DNA of 64,000 nucleotides from JAOADN01 sp046155885 (GTDB lineage: Bacteria > Pseudomonadota > Alphaproteobacteria > Rhodobacterales > Rhodobacteraceae), in the NCBI GenBank assembly GCA_046155885.1, contig JBJXFU010000013.1:8954-72953 (forward strand). Reading direction: 5' to 3'. The notes below the pieces were generated by a model. The model saw only the letters and a program-made list of their open reading frames with translations. It did not search any database and was not told the DNA's origin. Position 1 is the first letter of the stretch; the number at the start of each line of letters is the position of its first letter. The translations under genes and the position numbers were made by a program. Shown piece by piece: positions 31,793 to 41,252 of this stretch.

Positions 31793-33163
31793 TCAGGCGA
31801 CTTCCCTGAACACCTTTGTCAGCGCGGCGTCGAGCTTGGTGAAAAGCTCGTCCATCTGTGCGTCGGTCAGGATGAACGGCGGCGCGAGCACGATGGCCTG
31901 GCCGAGCGGGCGGCAGATCAGCCCCTGATCGGTGCAGGCGTTGGCGATGCGTTCACTGACCGACAGGGTGCCGGGGAAGGGCGTCTTGGTCGCCTTGTCC
32001 TGCACCGCCTCGAGCGCCCACATCAGCCCGACGCCCCGGTATTCGCCGATGTTCCTGTGCTTGGCCATCAGCGCCTTCAGCCCGGCCTCCATCTTCGGAG
32101 CCAGCACGTTCACGCGGTCGGCCAGGCCCTCGTTCATCACGATGTCGATGGCCTTCAGCGCGATCGCGCAGCCGACCGGGTGGCCCGAGCCGGTGAAACC
32201 GTGCGGAAACTCCTCGACCGCTTCGCTGGCCGCCTGCACGCGGTCGGCAAGGTCGGGCCCGAGGATGATCGCCCCCATCGGGAACAGCCCCGCCGACATC
32301 GCCTTGGAGGCGATGATGGCGTCGGGGACGAAGCCGAAGGTTTCGCAGCCCCAGGTCTTGCCGGTGCGCCCGAAGCCGCAGATCACTTCGTCGGAGATGA
32401 GCGGGATGCCGTAGCGCTTCAGCACCGTCTGGATCGCCTGGAAGTAGCCCTTCGACGGCACGATCACCCCGCCCGCGCCCATCACCGGCTCGGCGAAGAA
32501 GCCCGCGATGGTGTCGGGGCCTTCCTTGATGATCGTGGCCTCAAGCTCGGCCGCGAGGCGCTGGGTGAACTGCTCTTCCGTCTCGCCCGGCTTGCCGAAA
32601 CGCCAGAAATGCGGGCAGCCGAGATGAATGAAACCGGGCAAAGGCAGGCCGAAGACCGAGTTGTAGGGCTTGCCGGTCATGCTGGCCGAAACGGCCGTGA
32701 CGCCGTGATAGGCGTTGATGCGGGTCAGGATCTTGCGGCGCTGCGGCTTGCCTTCGTGGTTGGCGAGGAACCACAGCATCTTCACCATCGTGTCGTTCGC
32801 TTCCGACCCGGAGTTGGTGTAGAACACCTTGCCGCGCGGGAAGGGCGAGACCTCGACCATCTTCTCGGACAAGAGCACCGTCTGGTCCGACTGCCGCCCG
32901 AAGAACGCGTGGTAGCCGTAGAACTTGTCGATCTGCGCCTTTGCGGCGTCGATCAGACCCTGGTGGCCGAACCCGGCGACAAGGTTCCAGAGCCCCGAGT
33001 TGCCGTCGAGATAGCGGTTCCCGTGCACGTCGATGATATAGGGGCCCTCGCCCCGCTCGATCACCACGGCGCCGCGGTCGTGGATGGTCGGCAGATCGGT
33101 GAAGCCGTAGAGCGTGAACTCGTCGGCGCGGGATTCCCAGGAATTCGGCGCGTGGTCGCGCAT
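31793..33163 (-). CDS. class III (omega-amino acid/diamine type) aminotransferase
   Basis: 456 residues, PLP-dependent. PLP-binding segments: YTNSGSEAND, AYHGVT, DEVICGFGRTG and the Schiff-base lysine in IIASKAMSAG. It resembles putrescine/omega-amino acid:pyruvate aminotransferases (SpuC type). Being last in the leftward run of amine/amino-acid genes, it may convert a diamine or omega-amino acid to the aldehyde with pyruvate as acceptor. The gap of 172 bases to the next upstream gene leaves room for its own promoter. Confidence 0.88.
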   Translation of the reverse strand: MRDHAPNSWESRADEFTLYGFTDLPTIHDRGAVVIERGEGPYIIDVHGNRYLDGNSGLWNLVAGFGHQGLIDAAKAQIDKFYGYHAFFGRQSDQTVLLSEKMVEVSPFPRGKVFYTNSGSEANDTMVKMLWFLANHEGKPQRRKILTRINAYHGVTAVSASMTGKPYNSVFGLPLPGFIHLGCPHFWRFGKPGETEEQFTQRLAAELEATIIKEGPDTIAGFFAEPVMGAGGVIVPSKGYFQAIQTVLKRYGIPLISDEVICGFGRTGKTWGCETFGFVPDAIIASKAMSAGLFPMGAIILGPDLADRVQAASEAVEEFPHGFTGSGHPVGCAIALKAIDIVMNEGLADRVNVLAPKMEAGLKALMAKHRNIGEYRGVGLMWALEAVQDKATKTPFPGTLSVSERIANACTDQGLICRPLGQAIVLAPPFILTDAQMDELFTKLDAALTKVFREVA

Positions 33164-33335
33164 GGTCGTCGTCCTTGCTCGTGTGGGGTCGCGCGAACCT
33201 AGCGAAGGCGCCGGGGGGGCACAACACCCCGCGCTGCGCTTTGCCCGGGGGCGCCGCGCAGAGTGGACGAAACCGGCGGGCGCGGCCGGTCGAAGTGACG
33301 CGCGGCGCCGCCCTCGAAGCCCGGCCCAGACCCCG

Positions 33336-34541
33336 TCAGGACGCCCCGAACACCTCGTCCGCCGCCGCGAGGATCGCGTCGGCGATGAAGTCGAGGTCGG
33401 CCTTGGTCAGCCGCGCCGGCATCCGCATGTCGCAGGCGCGCATCAGCATGGCGCGGGTTTTCGGCAGGTCGGGAATGTCGCCCAGGAACTGCCAGTTCCA
33501 GAAGGCGCGCGCGTTGTCCTCCGAAAGGCCGAAGACGTTGACGCCGACGCCGCGTTCCTTGCAGGCCAACTGGAAGGTCAGCGCCGCTTCGTCCGACATC
33601 TCGCCCACGAGGTTGAACTGGAGCGAGTCGGGCGCGCGAAGCTCTTGCGGCAGGGCGGGGGGCACGTTCAGATGGCGCGAGGTGTTCAGCCGGTCCGACA
33701 CATAGTCGAGGTTCGCACGCCCGGCACTGACCCGGCGGTCGATTTCGGGGATCTGGGGACGAATGACGGCGGCCGAGAGGTTCTGCATCCGGACGTTGTA
33801 AAGGGGCAGGCGGTTTTGCCAGTTCGCGAAGCCGGCGGTCAGGCCGGGGTGCTTTTTCCAGTTGTGCTCATAGGCGCCTGACATGATCACCGCGCGCGCC
33901 GCGATTTCCGGGTCGTCGGTGACCAGCATGCCGCCTTCGCCCGCGTTCACCAGCTTGTAGGACTGGAAACTGAAGCAGCCCGCCTTGCCGATGGTGCCGA
34001 TCTTGCGGCCCGACCAGAGCGTGCCCAGCGAATGCGCCGCATCCTCGATCACCGGCACGCCGATGGCGTCGCAGGCCTGCATGATCAGGTCCATGTTCGA
34101 GGTGTGGCCGCGCATGTGGCTGATCATCACGGCGCCCGCGCCGGGCAGCTTGGCGCAGAAGTCGTCCATGTCGATGCGGAAGTCGCGGCCGACTTCGACA
34201 AGAACAGGCGTCAGGTCGGCGTGCAGGACGGCGGAGGGGACGGCGGCGAAGGTGAAGGCCGGGATCAGGACGCGGGCGTCGCGGGGCAGGACCAGCGCCT
34301 TCAGCGCCAGGAACATCGCCGCCGAGCAGGAGGAAACGGCAAGCGCGTACTTCGACCCCATGAAGGCCGCGAATTCGGCCTCGAGCAGGGCCACCGGGGC
34401 ACCCTCGGGCGCGGTGTAGCGGAAGAGGTCGCCGCTTTCCAGAAGCCGGTCGATGGCGGCGCGCGCAGCCTCAGGGATCGGCTCCGCGTCATAGACGTTC
34501 GGAGCCTTCGCGATGAATCTCGCCGGTCCGTCATGTGCCAT
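33336..34541 (-). CDS. DegT/DnrJ/EryC1/StrS family PLP enzyme
   Basis: 401 residues. DegT-family features: YALAVSSCSAAMFLALKAL (PLP phosphate site), EDAAHSLGT and the lysine segment SFQSYKLVNAGEGG. Such enzymes usually aminate nucleotide-linked keto-sugars, but here no sugar genes are adjacent, and the neighbours handle amines and glutamine. A role on a non-sugar keto or amino compound is therefore possible. 118 bases separate it from the FAD oxidase gene upstream. Confidence 0.85.
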   Translation of the reverse strand: MAHDGPARFIAKAPNVYDAEPIPEAARAAIDRLLESGDLFRYTAPEGAPVALLEAEFAAFMGSKYALAVSSCSAAMFLALKALVLPRDARVLIPAFTFAAVPSAVLHADLTPVLVEVGRDFRIDMDDFCAKLPGAGAVMISHMRGHTSNMDLIMQACDAIGVPVIEDAAHSLGTLWSGRKIGTIGKAGCFSFQSYKLVNAGEGGMLVTDDPEIAARAVIMSGAYEHNWKKHPGLTAGFANWQNRLPLYNVRMQNLSAAVIRPQIPEIDRRVSAGRANLDYVSDRLNTSRHLNVPPALPQELRAPDSLQFNLVGEMSDEAALTFQLACKERGVGVNVFGLSEDNARAFWNWQFLGDIPDLPKTRAMLMRACDMRMPARLTKADLDFIADAILAAADEVFGAS

Positions 34542-34659
34542 GGATCACCTGTCCTGCCCGTTCGTTGCGGAGCGTTCTAGTTGCGGTTTGTAACAGGTCT
34601 TACTCGCATTGTTTCCGGTTGGCAAAGGGCCTGGATCAGTCCGAACGGCCCCCGTCGGC

Positions 34660-35964
34660 CTAGAGGCCCAGCCGGTCGCGCAGCCCATACCATGTCATCG
34701 CAAGGACGAGAAGCGGCGAGCGGAGCGCCGTGCCGCCCGGGAAGCGGGGCATTGGAAGCCCGGCCATCAGGTCGAAGCGCGTGGCCTGACCGGCCACCGC
34801 CTCGGCCAGAACCCGGCCCGCCATGCCCGCCATAGCCACGCCATAGCCCGAATACCCCGAGACCGACAGGACGTTGGACCGCGGGCGGGCGAAGCAGGGC
34901 AGGCGGTTCATGGTGATCGCCAGCGTTCCGCCCCAGGCATGGTCGATGCGCACGTCGGCCAGGTGCGGATAGACGCGCAGCATGGGCTTGCGCACGGTGG
35001 CCACGATGTCGGCGGGAAAGCGGTAGCCGTAGGTTTCCGCCCCCCCGAACAAGAGCCGGCCATCTTCGGACAGGCGCCAGTAGTTGTTCACGAACTTGGT
35101 GTCGGTGGCCGCGACGGGTTCGGAAAAAAGGTTCCTTGCGCGATCGCCCAGCGGTTCGGTGGCCAGAAGGTAGCTGTTGATCGGCATGACCCGGGCCGCG
35201 ACATGCGGATCGAGGGCGCCAAGATAACCGTTGCAGGCAAGGATGACATGATCCGCGGTGACCTGGCCCGCGGCCGTCACCACCCGTGCCTTCGCCCCGT
35301 GCGCGATCCGGTCCACGACCGAGCTTTCATGCAGGCGGGCGCCCGCGGCCGCGGCGGCCTGTGCCAGGCCGATGGCGTAGTTGAGCGGGTGTAGATGGCC
35401 CGCGCCCCGGTCGATATCGCCGCCGACATAGGCTTCCGTGCCGATCAGGCTGCGCAGGCCCGCCCGGTCCAGGGGTTCGATCCGGTCATAGCCATAGTGC
35501 CGCGCCAGATGTTCGGCATTGGCATGGCAAACCCTCAATTCGGTCCCCGTGCGGCAGGCATGGGCGATACCGGGGTGAAACCGGACGGGCATCCCATGCC
35601 GTGCGATCAGGTCCTGCACCAGTGCCTTTGCCTCTTCGCCAAGATTCCAGAGCGCGTGCGCGATGGTCTGGCCGAAGGCCGATTCCAAGTCTTCCTGATG
35701 CTGCCGCTGACCGGTGCCGACCTGCCCGCCGTTCCGCCCCGATGCGCCGAAACCGACACGGTGGGCTTCCAGCAGCACCACGTCGAAGCCGCGTTCCGCA
35801 AGGTGCAGCGCTGCGGAAAGACCAGTGTAGCCGCCGCCTACCACGCAGACATCGGCCGTCACGCTTTCTTCCAGCGGCGGGAAGGGCGCGAGGGGCGTCG
35901 CCGTCGCCGCGTACCAGCTCGCGGGATATTCCCCCGCCCGGTCGTTGGCGAAGAGCAGGTTCAT
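34660..35964 (-). CDS. FAD-dependent amine oxidase, PuuB-like (DAO family)
   Basis: 434 residues from ATG 35964, which overlaps the stop of the glutamine-synthetase-like gene (ATGA). FAD dinucleotide fold VCVVGGGYTGLSAALHLAE with acidic VVLLEAH, and FGASGRNGGQVG typical of gamma-glutamylputrescine oxidases. Late FAD-contact segment GYSGYGVAMAGMAG. The coupling with a PuuA-like ligase suggests oxidation of a gamma-glutamylated amine. Confidence 0.88.
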   Translation of the reverse strand: MNLLFANDRAGEYPASWYAATATPLAPFPPLEESVTADVCVVGGGYTGLSAALHLAERGFDVVLLEAHRVGFGASGRNGGQVGTGQRQHQEDLESAFGQTIAHALWNLGEEAKALVQDLIARHGMPVRFHPGIAHACRTGTELRVCHANAEHLARHYGYDRIEPLDRAGLRSLIGTEAYVGGDIDRGAGHLHPLNYAIGLAQAAAAAGARLHESSVVDRIAHGAKARVVTAAGQVTADHVILACNGYLGALDPHVAARVMPINSYLLATEPLGDRARNLFSEPVAATDTKFVNNYWRLSEDGRLLFGGAETYGYRFPADIVATVRKPMLRVYPHLADVRIDHAWGGTLAITMNRLPCFARPRSNVLSVSGYSGYGVAMAGMAGRVLAEAVAGQATRFDLMAGLPMPRFPGGTALRSPLLVLAMTWYGLRDRLGL

Positions 35965-37316
35965 ACGTTCAGAAGCAGGTGTTCCCGCTCCCACGGGCTG
36001 ATGACCTGGAGGAACTCCTTGAACTCGTTGCGCTTCACTGACTCGTAGACGGAACAGAACTCGGGCCCCAGCACCTCTTGCATCGCCGCGCTCTCGGCCA
36101 GGAGGTCGAGCGCGTCACCGAGGTTCAGCGGCAGTTCGTCATCGCCCATATAGGCGTCGCCCACACATTCCGCGCGCGGCAGCTTCTGTTCCTTCAGCCC
36201 GAGATAGCCGCAGGCGAGCGAGGCGGCGATGCCGAGATAGGGGTTGCAGTCCATCCCCGCCAGCCGGTTTTCCAGCCGCCGCCCGGCCGGTTCGCTGTTG
36301 GGCACGCGCAGGCCCGTGGTGCGGTTGTCGCGCCCCCATTCCAGGTTGATCGGCGCCGAGAAGTCGGGGACATAGCGGCGGTAGCTGTTGACGTAAGGCG
36401 CCAGCAGCGCGATCGCCGCCGGCAGATGCGTCTGCATCCCGGCGGTGAAGTGCATGAAGGCTTCCGTCTCGCCGCCCTTGCTGTCGGAAAAGATGTTCTT
36501 CCCGGTCTTCGTCGAAACCACCGAATGGTGGATGTGCATGGCGCTGCCGGGTTCGCCTTCGATGGGCTTGGCCATGAAAGTGGCGAAGCAGTCGTGGCGC
36601 AGCGCCGCCTCGCGGATCAGGCGCTTGAAATAGAAGATCTCGTCGGAAAGCTTCACCGGGTCGCCGTGGGCGAGGTTGATCTCGATCTGGCCCGCGCCGC
36701 CTTCCTGGAGGATGCCGTCGATCTCGAACCCCTGCGCCTCGGCGAAGTCGTAGATGTCGTCGATGACCTTGCCGTATTCGTCCACCGCCGAAAGCGAATA
36801 GGCCTGCTTGGCCGCCGCCCGCCGCCCCGACCGGCCCATCGGAGGCTCGACCGGCATGTTGGGGTCGATGTTCCGCGCGACCAGGAAGAACTCCATCTCG
36901 GGCGCCACGACCGGGGCCCAGCCTTCGGCGTTGTAAAGCTCGATCACCCGCTTCAGCACGTTGCGGGGCGCCACCGGCATGGGCGAGCCATCGCGGTCGA
37001 AGACATCGTGGATGACCTGCAGCGTCACGTCCGCCGTCCAGGGCGCGGCGACGGCGGTGGCGAAGTCCGGCACCAGCGTCATGTCGGGCTCGGTATAGGC
37101 GCCCGAGGGGTTTTCGGCCCATTCGCCGGTGATCGTCTGCAGGAAGATCGAGTTCGGCAGATAGAAGCTGGTCTGCCGCCCGAACTTCGAGGCCGGCATC
37201 GCCTTGCCGCGCGCCACGCCTGCGATATCGGCGACGATACATTCAATTTCGTCCAGCCGACGCCCGGCGATATAGTCGCGCGCGGATTCGGGCAGCTTGT
37301 CTGTCCAGTCGGACAT
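35961..37316 (-). CDS. glutamine synthetase family ligase, PuuA-like (1)
   Basis: 451 residues. Glutamine synthetase catalytic parts: PEMEFFLVARN (metal glutamate), GAGQIEINLAHGDP, MHIHHSVV and the Arg-rich ENRLAGMDCNPYLG. An N-terminal beta-grasp precedes the catalytic domain. In such gene contexts this family attaches glutamate through its gamma carboxyl to amines rather than making glutamine. It lies 30 bases after an amidotransferase gene and overlaps the oxidase gene. Confidence 0.9.
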   Translation of the reverse strand: MSDWTDKLPESARDYIAGRRLDEIECIVADIAGVARGKAMPASKFGRQTSFYLPNSIFLQTITGEWAENPSGAYTEPDMTLVPDFATAVAAPWTADVTLQVIHDVFDRDGSPMPVAPRNVLKRVIELYNAEGWAPVVAPEMEFFLVARNIDPNMPVEPPMGRSGRRAAAKQAYSLSAVDEYGKVIDDIYDFAEAQGFEIDGILQEGGAGQIEINLAHGDPVKLSDEIFYFKRLIREAALRHDCFATFMAKPIEGEPGSAMHIHHSVVSTKTGKNIFSDSKGGETEAFMHFTAGMQTHLPAAIALLAPYVNSYRRYVPDFSAPINLEWGRDNRTTGLRVPNSEPAGRRLENRLAGMDCNPYLGIAASLACGYLGLKEQKLPRAECVGDAYMGDDELPLNLGDALDLLAESAAMQEVLGPEFCSVYESVKRNEFKEFLQVISPWEREHLLLNV

Positions 37317-37346
37317 CTGGTCACACTTTTTCGGTTGGGGCCGCGG

Positions 37347-38027
37347 TCACGCGCGCGGCTGCTTGAAGAATTCGGCGATGCGGTCGGCCATCTGCCCCGA
37401 CGAGTTGGGTCGCCCGAGCCGCCGGTCCGCCGCCGCCAACAACTCGTCGGGCACCCGGCCCTTGCCGCGCGTCTCCATCAGCCCCTTGACGAAGGCGTCC
37501 TGGAACTCGGGGTGCGGCTGCACGCTGAAGGCGCGGTCGCCGTAGAGGAAGGCGGCGTTTTCGCAGAAATCCGAGGACCCGATGAGTGTCGCGTCGGAGG
37601 GTTTTTCCACCACCTGATCCTGATGCCAGGCGTTCAGCGTGAAGGGTTCCCCCTCGATCCGGTAGTCGGTCGGGCCCACCGTCCAGCCGCCCCCGAACTT
37701 CTCGACGCGGCCGCCCATCGCCTGTGCGATGATCTGGTGGCCGAAGCAGATGCCCACCATCGGCACCCCTTCGGCATAGGCCTTGCGGATGAAATCCTCG
37801 AGCGGCCGGATGAAGGGGTGGTCTTCATAGGCGCCGTGGCGTGAGCCGGTGATCAGCCAGCCGTCGCAGTCATGCACGTCCTTTGGGAACTCCATCCCCT
37901 CGACGTGAAAGCGGCGGAACGTCAGTCCGCGGCCCGCCAGCAGGCGTTCGAAAAAGTCCGGATAGTCGCCCATCTCGCCCTTGAGCGCGTCGGGGGACTG
38001 GCCGGTCTGAAGGATGCCGATCTGCAT
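37347..38027 (-). CDS. class I glutamine amidotransferase family protein
   Basis: 226 residues from ATG 38027 (MQIGILQTG); a GTG at 38054 would add nine. The catalytic triad is visible: cysteine in VGICFGHQ, and histidine-glutamate in VQPHPEF. Stand-alone proteins of this group may hydrolyse gamma-glutamyl bonds. In this operon it could release glutamate from the gamma-glutamylated product, as PuuD does in E. coli, although PuuD belongs to another subfamily. Confidence 0.85.
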   Translation of the reverse strand: MQIGILQTGQSPDALKGEMGDYPDFFERLLAGRGLTFRRFHVEGMEFPKDVHDCDGWLITGSRHGAYEDHPFIRPLEDFIRKAYAEGVPMVGICFGHQIIAQAMGGRVEKFGGGWTVGPTDYRIEGEPFTLNAWHQDQVVEKPSDATLIGSSDFCENAAFLYGDRAFSVQPHPEFQDAFVKGLMETRGKGRVPDELLAAADRRLGRPNSSGQMADRIAEFFKQPRA

Positions 38028-38174
38028 GAATGGCCTGGGTATCGTGTCGTTCACAAAGGTAAGCGCGGGCCAGGGGGGGCCGCAAGGGGGGGCGGGGCGG
38101 GGGCTCTTCGGCCCTCGCGGCCCTCGTCGCTCTCCGGGAAGCGGAGAGGTCCGGCAGGGCCGATGAGCGGTGCC

Positions 38175-39509
38175 TCACACCGTGTCGAGGTAAATCTCCG
38201 TCTGCTCCATCGGTGAAAGCTCGGCCATGTAGTGCATCTCCTGCCGCTTCGTCTGGACGTAGTTGCGGATCAGTTCCTTGGAGAAGATCTTCGGCATGAT
38301 CTTGCTTTTCTCGAAAGTGTCGATGGCGCCCCCCCACGTATCGGGGATGGTCGGCAGGTCGAGCGCGTAGGCGTTGCCGGTGATCGGCGGCGGCGGGTCG
38401 ATCGCGGCCTCGATGCCGTTCAGCGCGGCGCCGAGGATGGCGGCCAGCATCAGGTAAGGGTTCACGTCGCCCCCTGCCACCCGATGCTCGATCCGCCGCG
38501 ACGAGGGGTTGCCCGAAGGCACCCGGATCGCTGCGGTGCGGTTTTCGTAGGCCCAGCAGACCTGGTTCGGCGCATGCGCTTCCGGGATCAGGCGTTCGTA
38601 GCTGTTCAGGTGCGGCGCGAAGATCAGCGCGCTGTCGTTCATCGCGTGCAGGCAGCCCGCGATGGCATGCTTCAGGATGTCGGACCCTTCGGGCCCGCCG
38701 TTGGAAAAGACATTGCGGCCGGCTTCGTCAAGCACGCTGAAATGCGTGTGCAGGCCGTTGCCCGAGTATTCCGGGTAAGGCTTGGCCATGAAGCTCGCGG
38801 CAAAGCCGTGACGGCGCGCCAGGCCCTTGACCAGAAGCTTGAAAAGCCAGGCGTCGTCGGCGGCGCGCAGCGCGTCGTCCTGGTGCATCAGGTTGATCTC
38901 GAACTGACCGAGGCCGGCTTCCGAACTGGCCGTGTCGCCCGGAATGTCCATCGCCTCGCAGGCGTCGTAGAGGTCGGTGAAGAAGGTGTCGAAGGCGTCG
39001 AGCGCGCGGATCGACAGGATTTCGGCCGCCTTGCGCCGCTTGCCCGACCGGGGCGACGGCGGCACCTGCAGCGTCTTGCCGCTGTCGTCGATCAGGAAGA
39101 ATTCCAGCTCCATCGCCACCACAGGTGTCAGCCCGCGCTTGTGGTAGCGGCTGACGACGTGTGCCAGCGCGTGGCGGGGGTCGCCTTCGTAGGGGCGGCC
39201 GTCTTCGTGGAACATCCAGATCGGCAGAAGCGCCGTCGGCGCCTCAAGCCAGGGCATCGGCAGAAAGCCGCGTTCGGTGGGCTTCAGCACCCCGTCGGCG
39301 TCGCCGCTGTCGAACAGAAGCGGGCTGTCCTCGATATCCTCGCCCCAGATGTCGAGATTGAGCACCGAGAAGGGAAACCGCGTCCCGTCGGTCGCCACCT
39401 TGTCGGCAAAGCGCGAGGGGATGCGCTTGCCGCGCGGCTGGCCGTTCAGATCGGCCGCGGCAACGCGGATCGTCCGCACCTGCGGATGCTTGCGGAGCCA
39501 GTCTTTCAT
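38175..39509 (-). CDS. glutamine synthetase family ligase, PuuA-like (2)
   Basis: 444 residues from ATG 39509. Catalytic segments: AMELEFFLID, GLGQFEINLMHQDD, GLHTHFSVLD and ENRTAAIRVPSGNPSSRRIEH-type substrate loop. Only moderately similar to the other copy (35961-37316), so the two probably use different amines or form hetero-oligomers. It follows the permease genes by 5 bases, tying the enzyme to the transporter. Confidence 0.9.
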   Translation of the reverse strand: MKDWLRKHPQVRTIRVAAADLNGQPRGKRIPSRFADKVATDGTRFPFSVLNLDIWGEDIEDSPLLFDSGDADGVLKPTERGFLPMPWLEAPTALLPIWMFHEDGRPYEGDPRHALAHVVSRYHKRGLTPVVAMELEFFLIDDSGKTLQVPPSPRSGKRRKAAEILSIRALDAFDTFFTDLYDACEAMDIPGDTASSEAGLGQFEINLMHQDDALRAADDAWLFKLLVKGLARRHGFAASFMAKPYPEYSGNGLHTHFSVLDEAGRNVFSNGGPEGSDILKHAIAGCLHAMNDSALIFAPHLNSYERLIPEAHAPNQVCWAYENRTAAIRVPSGNPSSRRIEHRVAGGDVNPYLMLAAILGAALNGIEAAIDPPPPITGNAYALDLPTIPDTWGGAIDTFEKSKIMPKIFSKELIRNYVQTKRQEMHYMAELSPMEQTEIYLDTV

Positions 39510-39514
39510 GGAAG

Positions 39515-40321
39515 TCACCTGACGAGTTGCGGGCGATATCGCAGCTTCGGCCGCTGCGGCCCTGGAAGATGCCGGTTGAGGCGCCGGTTCGCCAAGCCGA
39601 AGACCGCGATCACCGCGAGCGTCAGCAGGATGAAGTAGAAAGCGATGATCGGGTAGGCCACGAAGGGGTTGAAGGTCTTGTCGGCGAAATAGGCCGCGTA
39701 ATACAGCGCGTCGCCCTTCTGCTGAAGGACCGGGAAGCCCGAGAAGAAGACCAAAGTGGTGGCGTGGATCAGGAAGATCGCCTCGTTGGTATAGGCCGGC
39801 CAGGCAAGCCGCAGCATGGTCGGCCAGATCACCCGGCGGAACTTCTTCCACCCCGACATGCCATAGGCGTCGGCCGCCTCGATATCGCCCTTGGGAACGG
39901 ATCGAAGGGCGCCATAGAGAATTTCGGCGGAATAGGCCGAGGTATTCAGGACCAGCGTGATCAGCGCGCCAACCCCCGCCGTGGTGAGCGGCGAAAAGAT
40001 CGGGTTGGCCTGCTTCATCGCGAGGAAGATGAGATAGGCCAGGAAGAACTGGATGAACAGCGGCGAGCCGCGGAACACGAAGATGTAGGTCTCGGCCGCG
40101 CGGCGGAGCCAGTCGTTGTGGCTTGCCTTGGCCAGAGCGATTCCGTTCGCAAAGAAGAATCCGATGAACAGGGCCAGAAGCCCGAAGTAGAGGTTCCAGA
40201 TCAGCCCCGAGCCGACCAGCACGAACTGCTGGCAAAGCGTGAAGTCGGTCTTGGGCAGGAACTTCTCGCCGATCCCGATCGAGCGCAGCGCGTAGTCGGC
40301 GAAGGTCTGGGCGCAGGTCAT
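39515..40321 (-). CDS. polar amino acid ABC transporter permease (second)
   Basis: 268 residues with about five membrane helices. The binding-protein-dependent permease motif (EAA loop) reads EAADAYGMSGWKKFRRVIWP. The N-terminal region is FTLCQQFVLVGSGLIWNLYF. ATG 40321 overlaps the stop of the other permease (ATGA). Together with it this forms the heterodimeric membrane channel of a His/Gln/Arg-type importer. Confidence 0.92.
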   Translation of the reverse strand: MTCAQTFADYALRSIGIGEKFLPKTDFTLCQQFVLVGSGLIWNLYFGLLALFIGFFFANGIALAKASHNDWLRRAAETYIFVFRGSPLFIQFFLAYLIFLAMKQANPIFSPLTTAGVGALITLVLNTSAYSAEILYGALRSVPKGDIEAADAYGMSGWKKFRRVIWPTMLRLAWPAYTNEAIFLIHATTLVFFSGFPVLQQKGDALYYAAYFADKTFNPFVAYPIIAFYFILLTLAVIAVFGLANRRLNRHLPGPQRPKLRYRPQLVR

Positions 40322-41202
40322 CGCCCGGCCCTCCGCTGCCGCTCGCCCGCGAGCGTCGCCTGACCGTGGCTGAGGCGCTCGTAAAGGCGGCCAAGCACGC
40401 TTTCGCTCGCCTTCGTCATCAGAAGGTAGAAGCAGAGCAGCACAAGGAAATAGGCCATGCGCCAGTCGCCGTGCGGGAACTCGGTTTCGAGCGGGCGCTT
40501 GGAGCCGCCGAGTTCCTTCGCCCAGTAGACGATGTCCTCGACCCCGAGAAGGAAGAGCAGCGGCGTGGCCTTGATCAGGATCATCCAGAGATTGGACAGG
40601 CCCGGCAGCGCATAGGTCCACATCTGCGGCACCAGCACGCGGCGGAATACCTGGCTGCGGGACATGCCGTAGGCTTCGGCGGTTTCAAGCTGGGCGCGCG
40701 GCACCGCCTGCATGGCGCCGTAAAGCACGTTCGCCGCAAAAGCGCCGAACACGATGGCGAAAGCGACGACTGCCAGCGAGAAACCGTAGACTTCGTGAAT
40801 CCATTGCGGGCTGGTCGAGAGGGGCAGCTTCGCCTGCGGGCAGACGATGAAATCGGCACCCTGGCGGATCGCCTCGGTCCAGTCGGGGCACTTGATCTTG
40901 TGGCGCGTCCATTCCAGCGCCTGATCCATCGCGATGGGCACGAAGAGGAAGAAGATGATATCCGGCACGCCGCGCACGGCCGAGGTATAGGCCTTGCCGA
41001 GAAGCGAAAGCGGAACGAACGGGGACCGCGCGGCCACGGCGCCTGCAAAACCGAAAAGCAGCGCGATCGGCGCGGTCACGGCCAAGAGAAGCAGAACGGT
41101 GCCGAACGAGATATAGAAATAGACCTGCTTGCCCGAGGTCAGGTAGCAGGCGTACCACATGAAGCCGTCAAGGCCCGAAGGGTCGGCGCAGGCCGCGAAC
41201 AT
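40318..41202 (-). CDS. polar amino acid ABC transporter permease (first)
   Basis: 294 residues, somewhat longer than usual because of an extra loop with two cysteines (KIKCPDWTE, FIVCPQAKL) between early helices. EAA loop: ETAEAYGMSRSQVFRRVLVP. Typical HisQ/GlnP-type helices follow. Same operon as the binding protein, 50 bases behind it. The extra periplasmic or cytoplasmic loop is unusual for the family. Confidence 0.92.
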   Translation of the reverse strand: MFAACADPSGLDGFMWYACYLTSGKQVYFYISFGTVLLLLAVTAPIALLFGFAGAVAARSPFVPLSLLGKAYTSAVRGVPDIIFFLFVPIAMDQALEWTRHKIKCPDWTEAIRQGADFIVCPQAKLPLSTSPQWIHEVYGFSLAVVAFAIVFGAFAANVLYGAMQAVPRAQLETAEAYGMSRSQVFRRVLVPQMWTYALPGLSNLWMILIKATPLLFLLGVEDIVYWAKELGGSKRPLETEFPHGDWRMAYFLVLLCFYLLMTKASESVLGRLYERLSHGQATLAGERQRRAGR

Positions 41203-41252
41203 GACAAGCTCCCGGGGGCCGGATGCCCCGCCCCCGGGATCCTACCCTGGAC

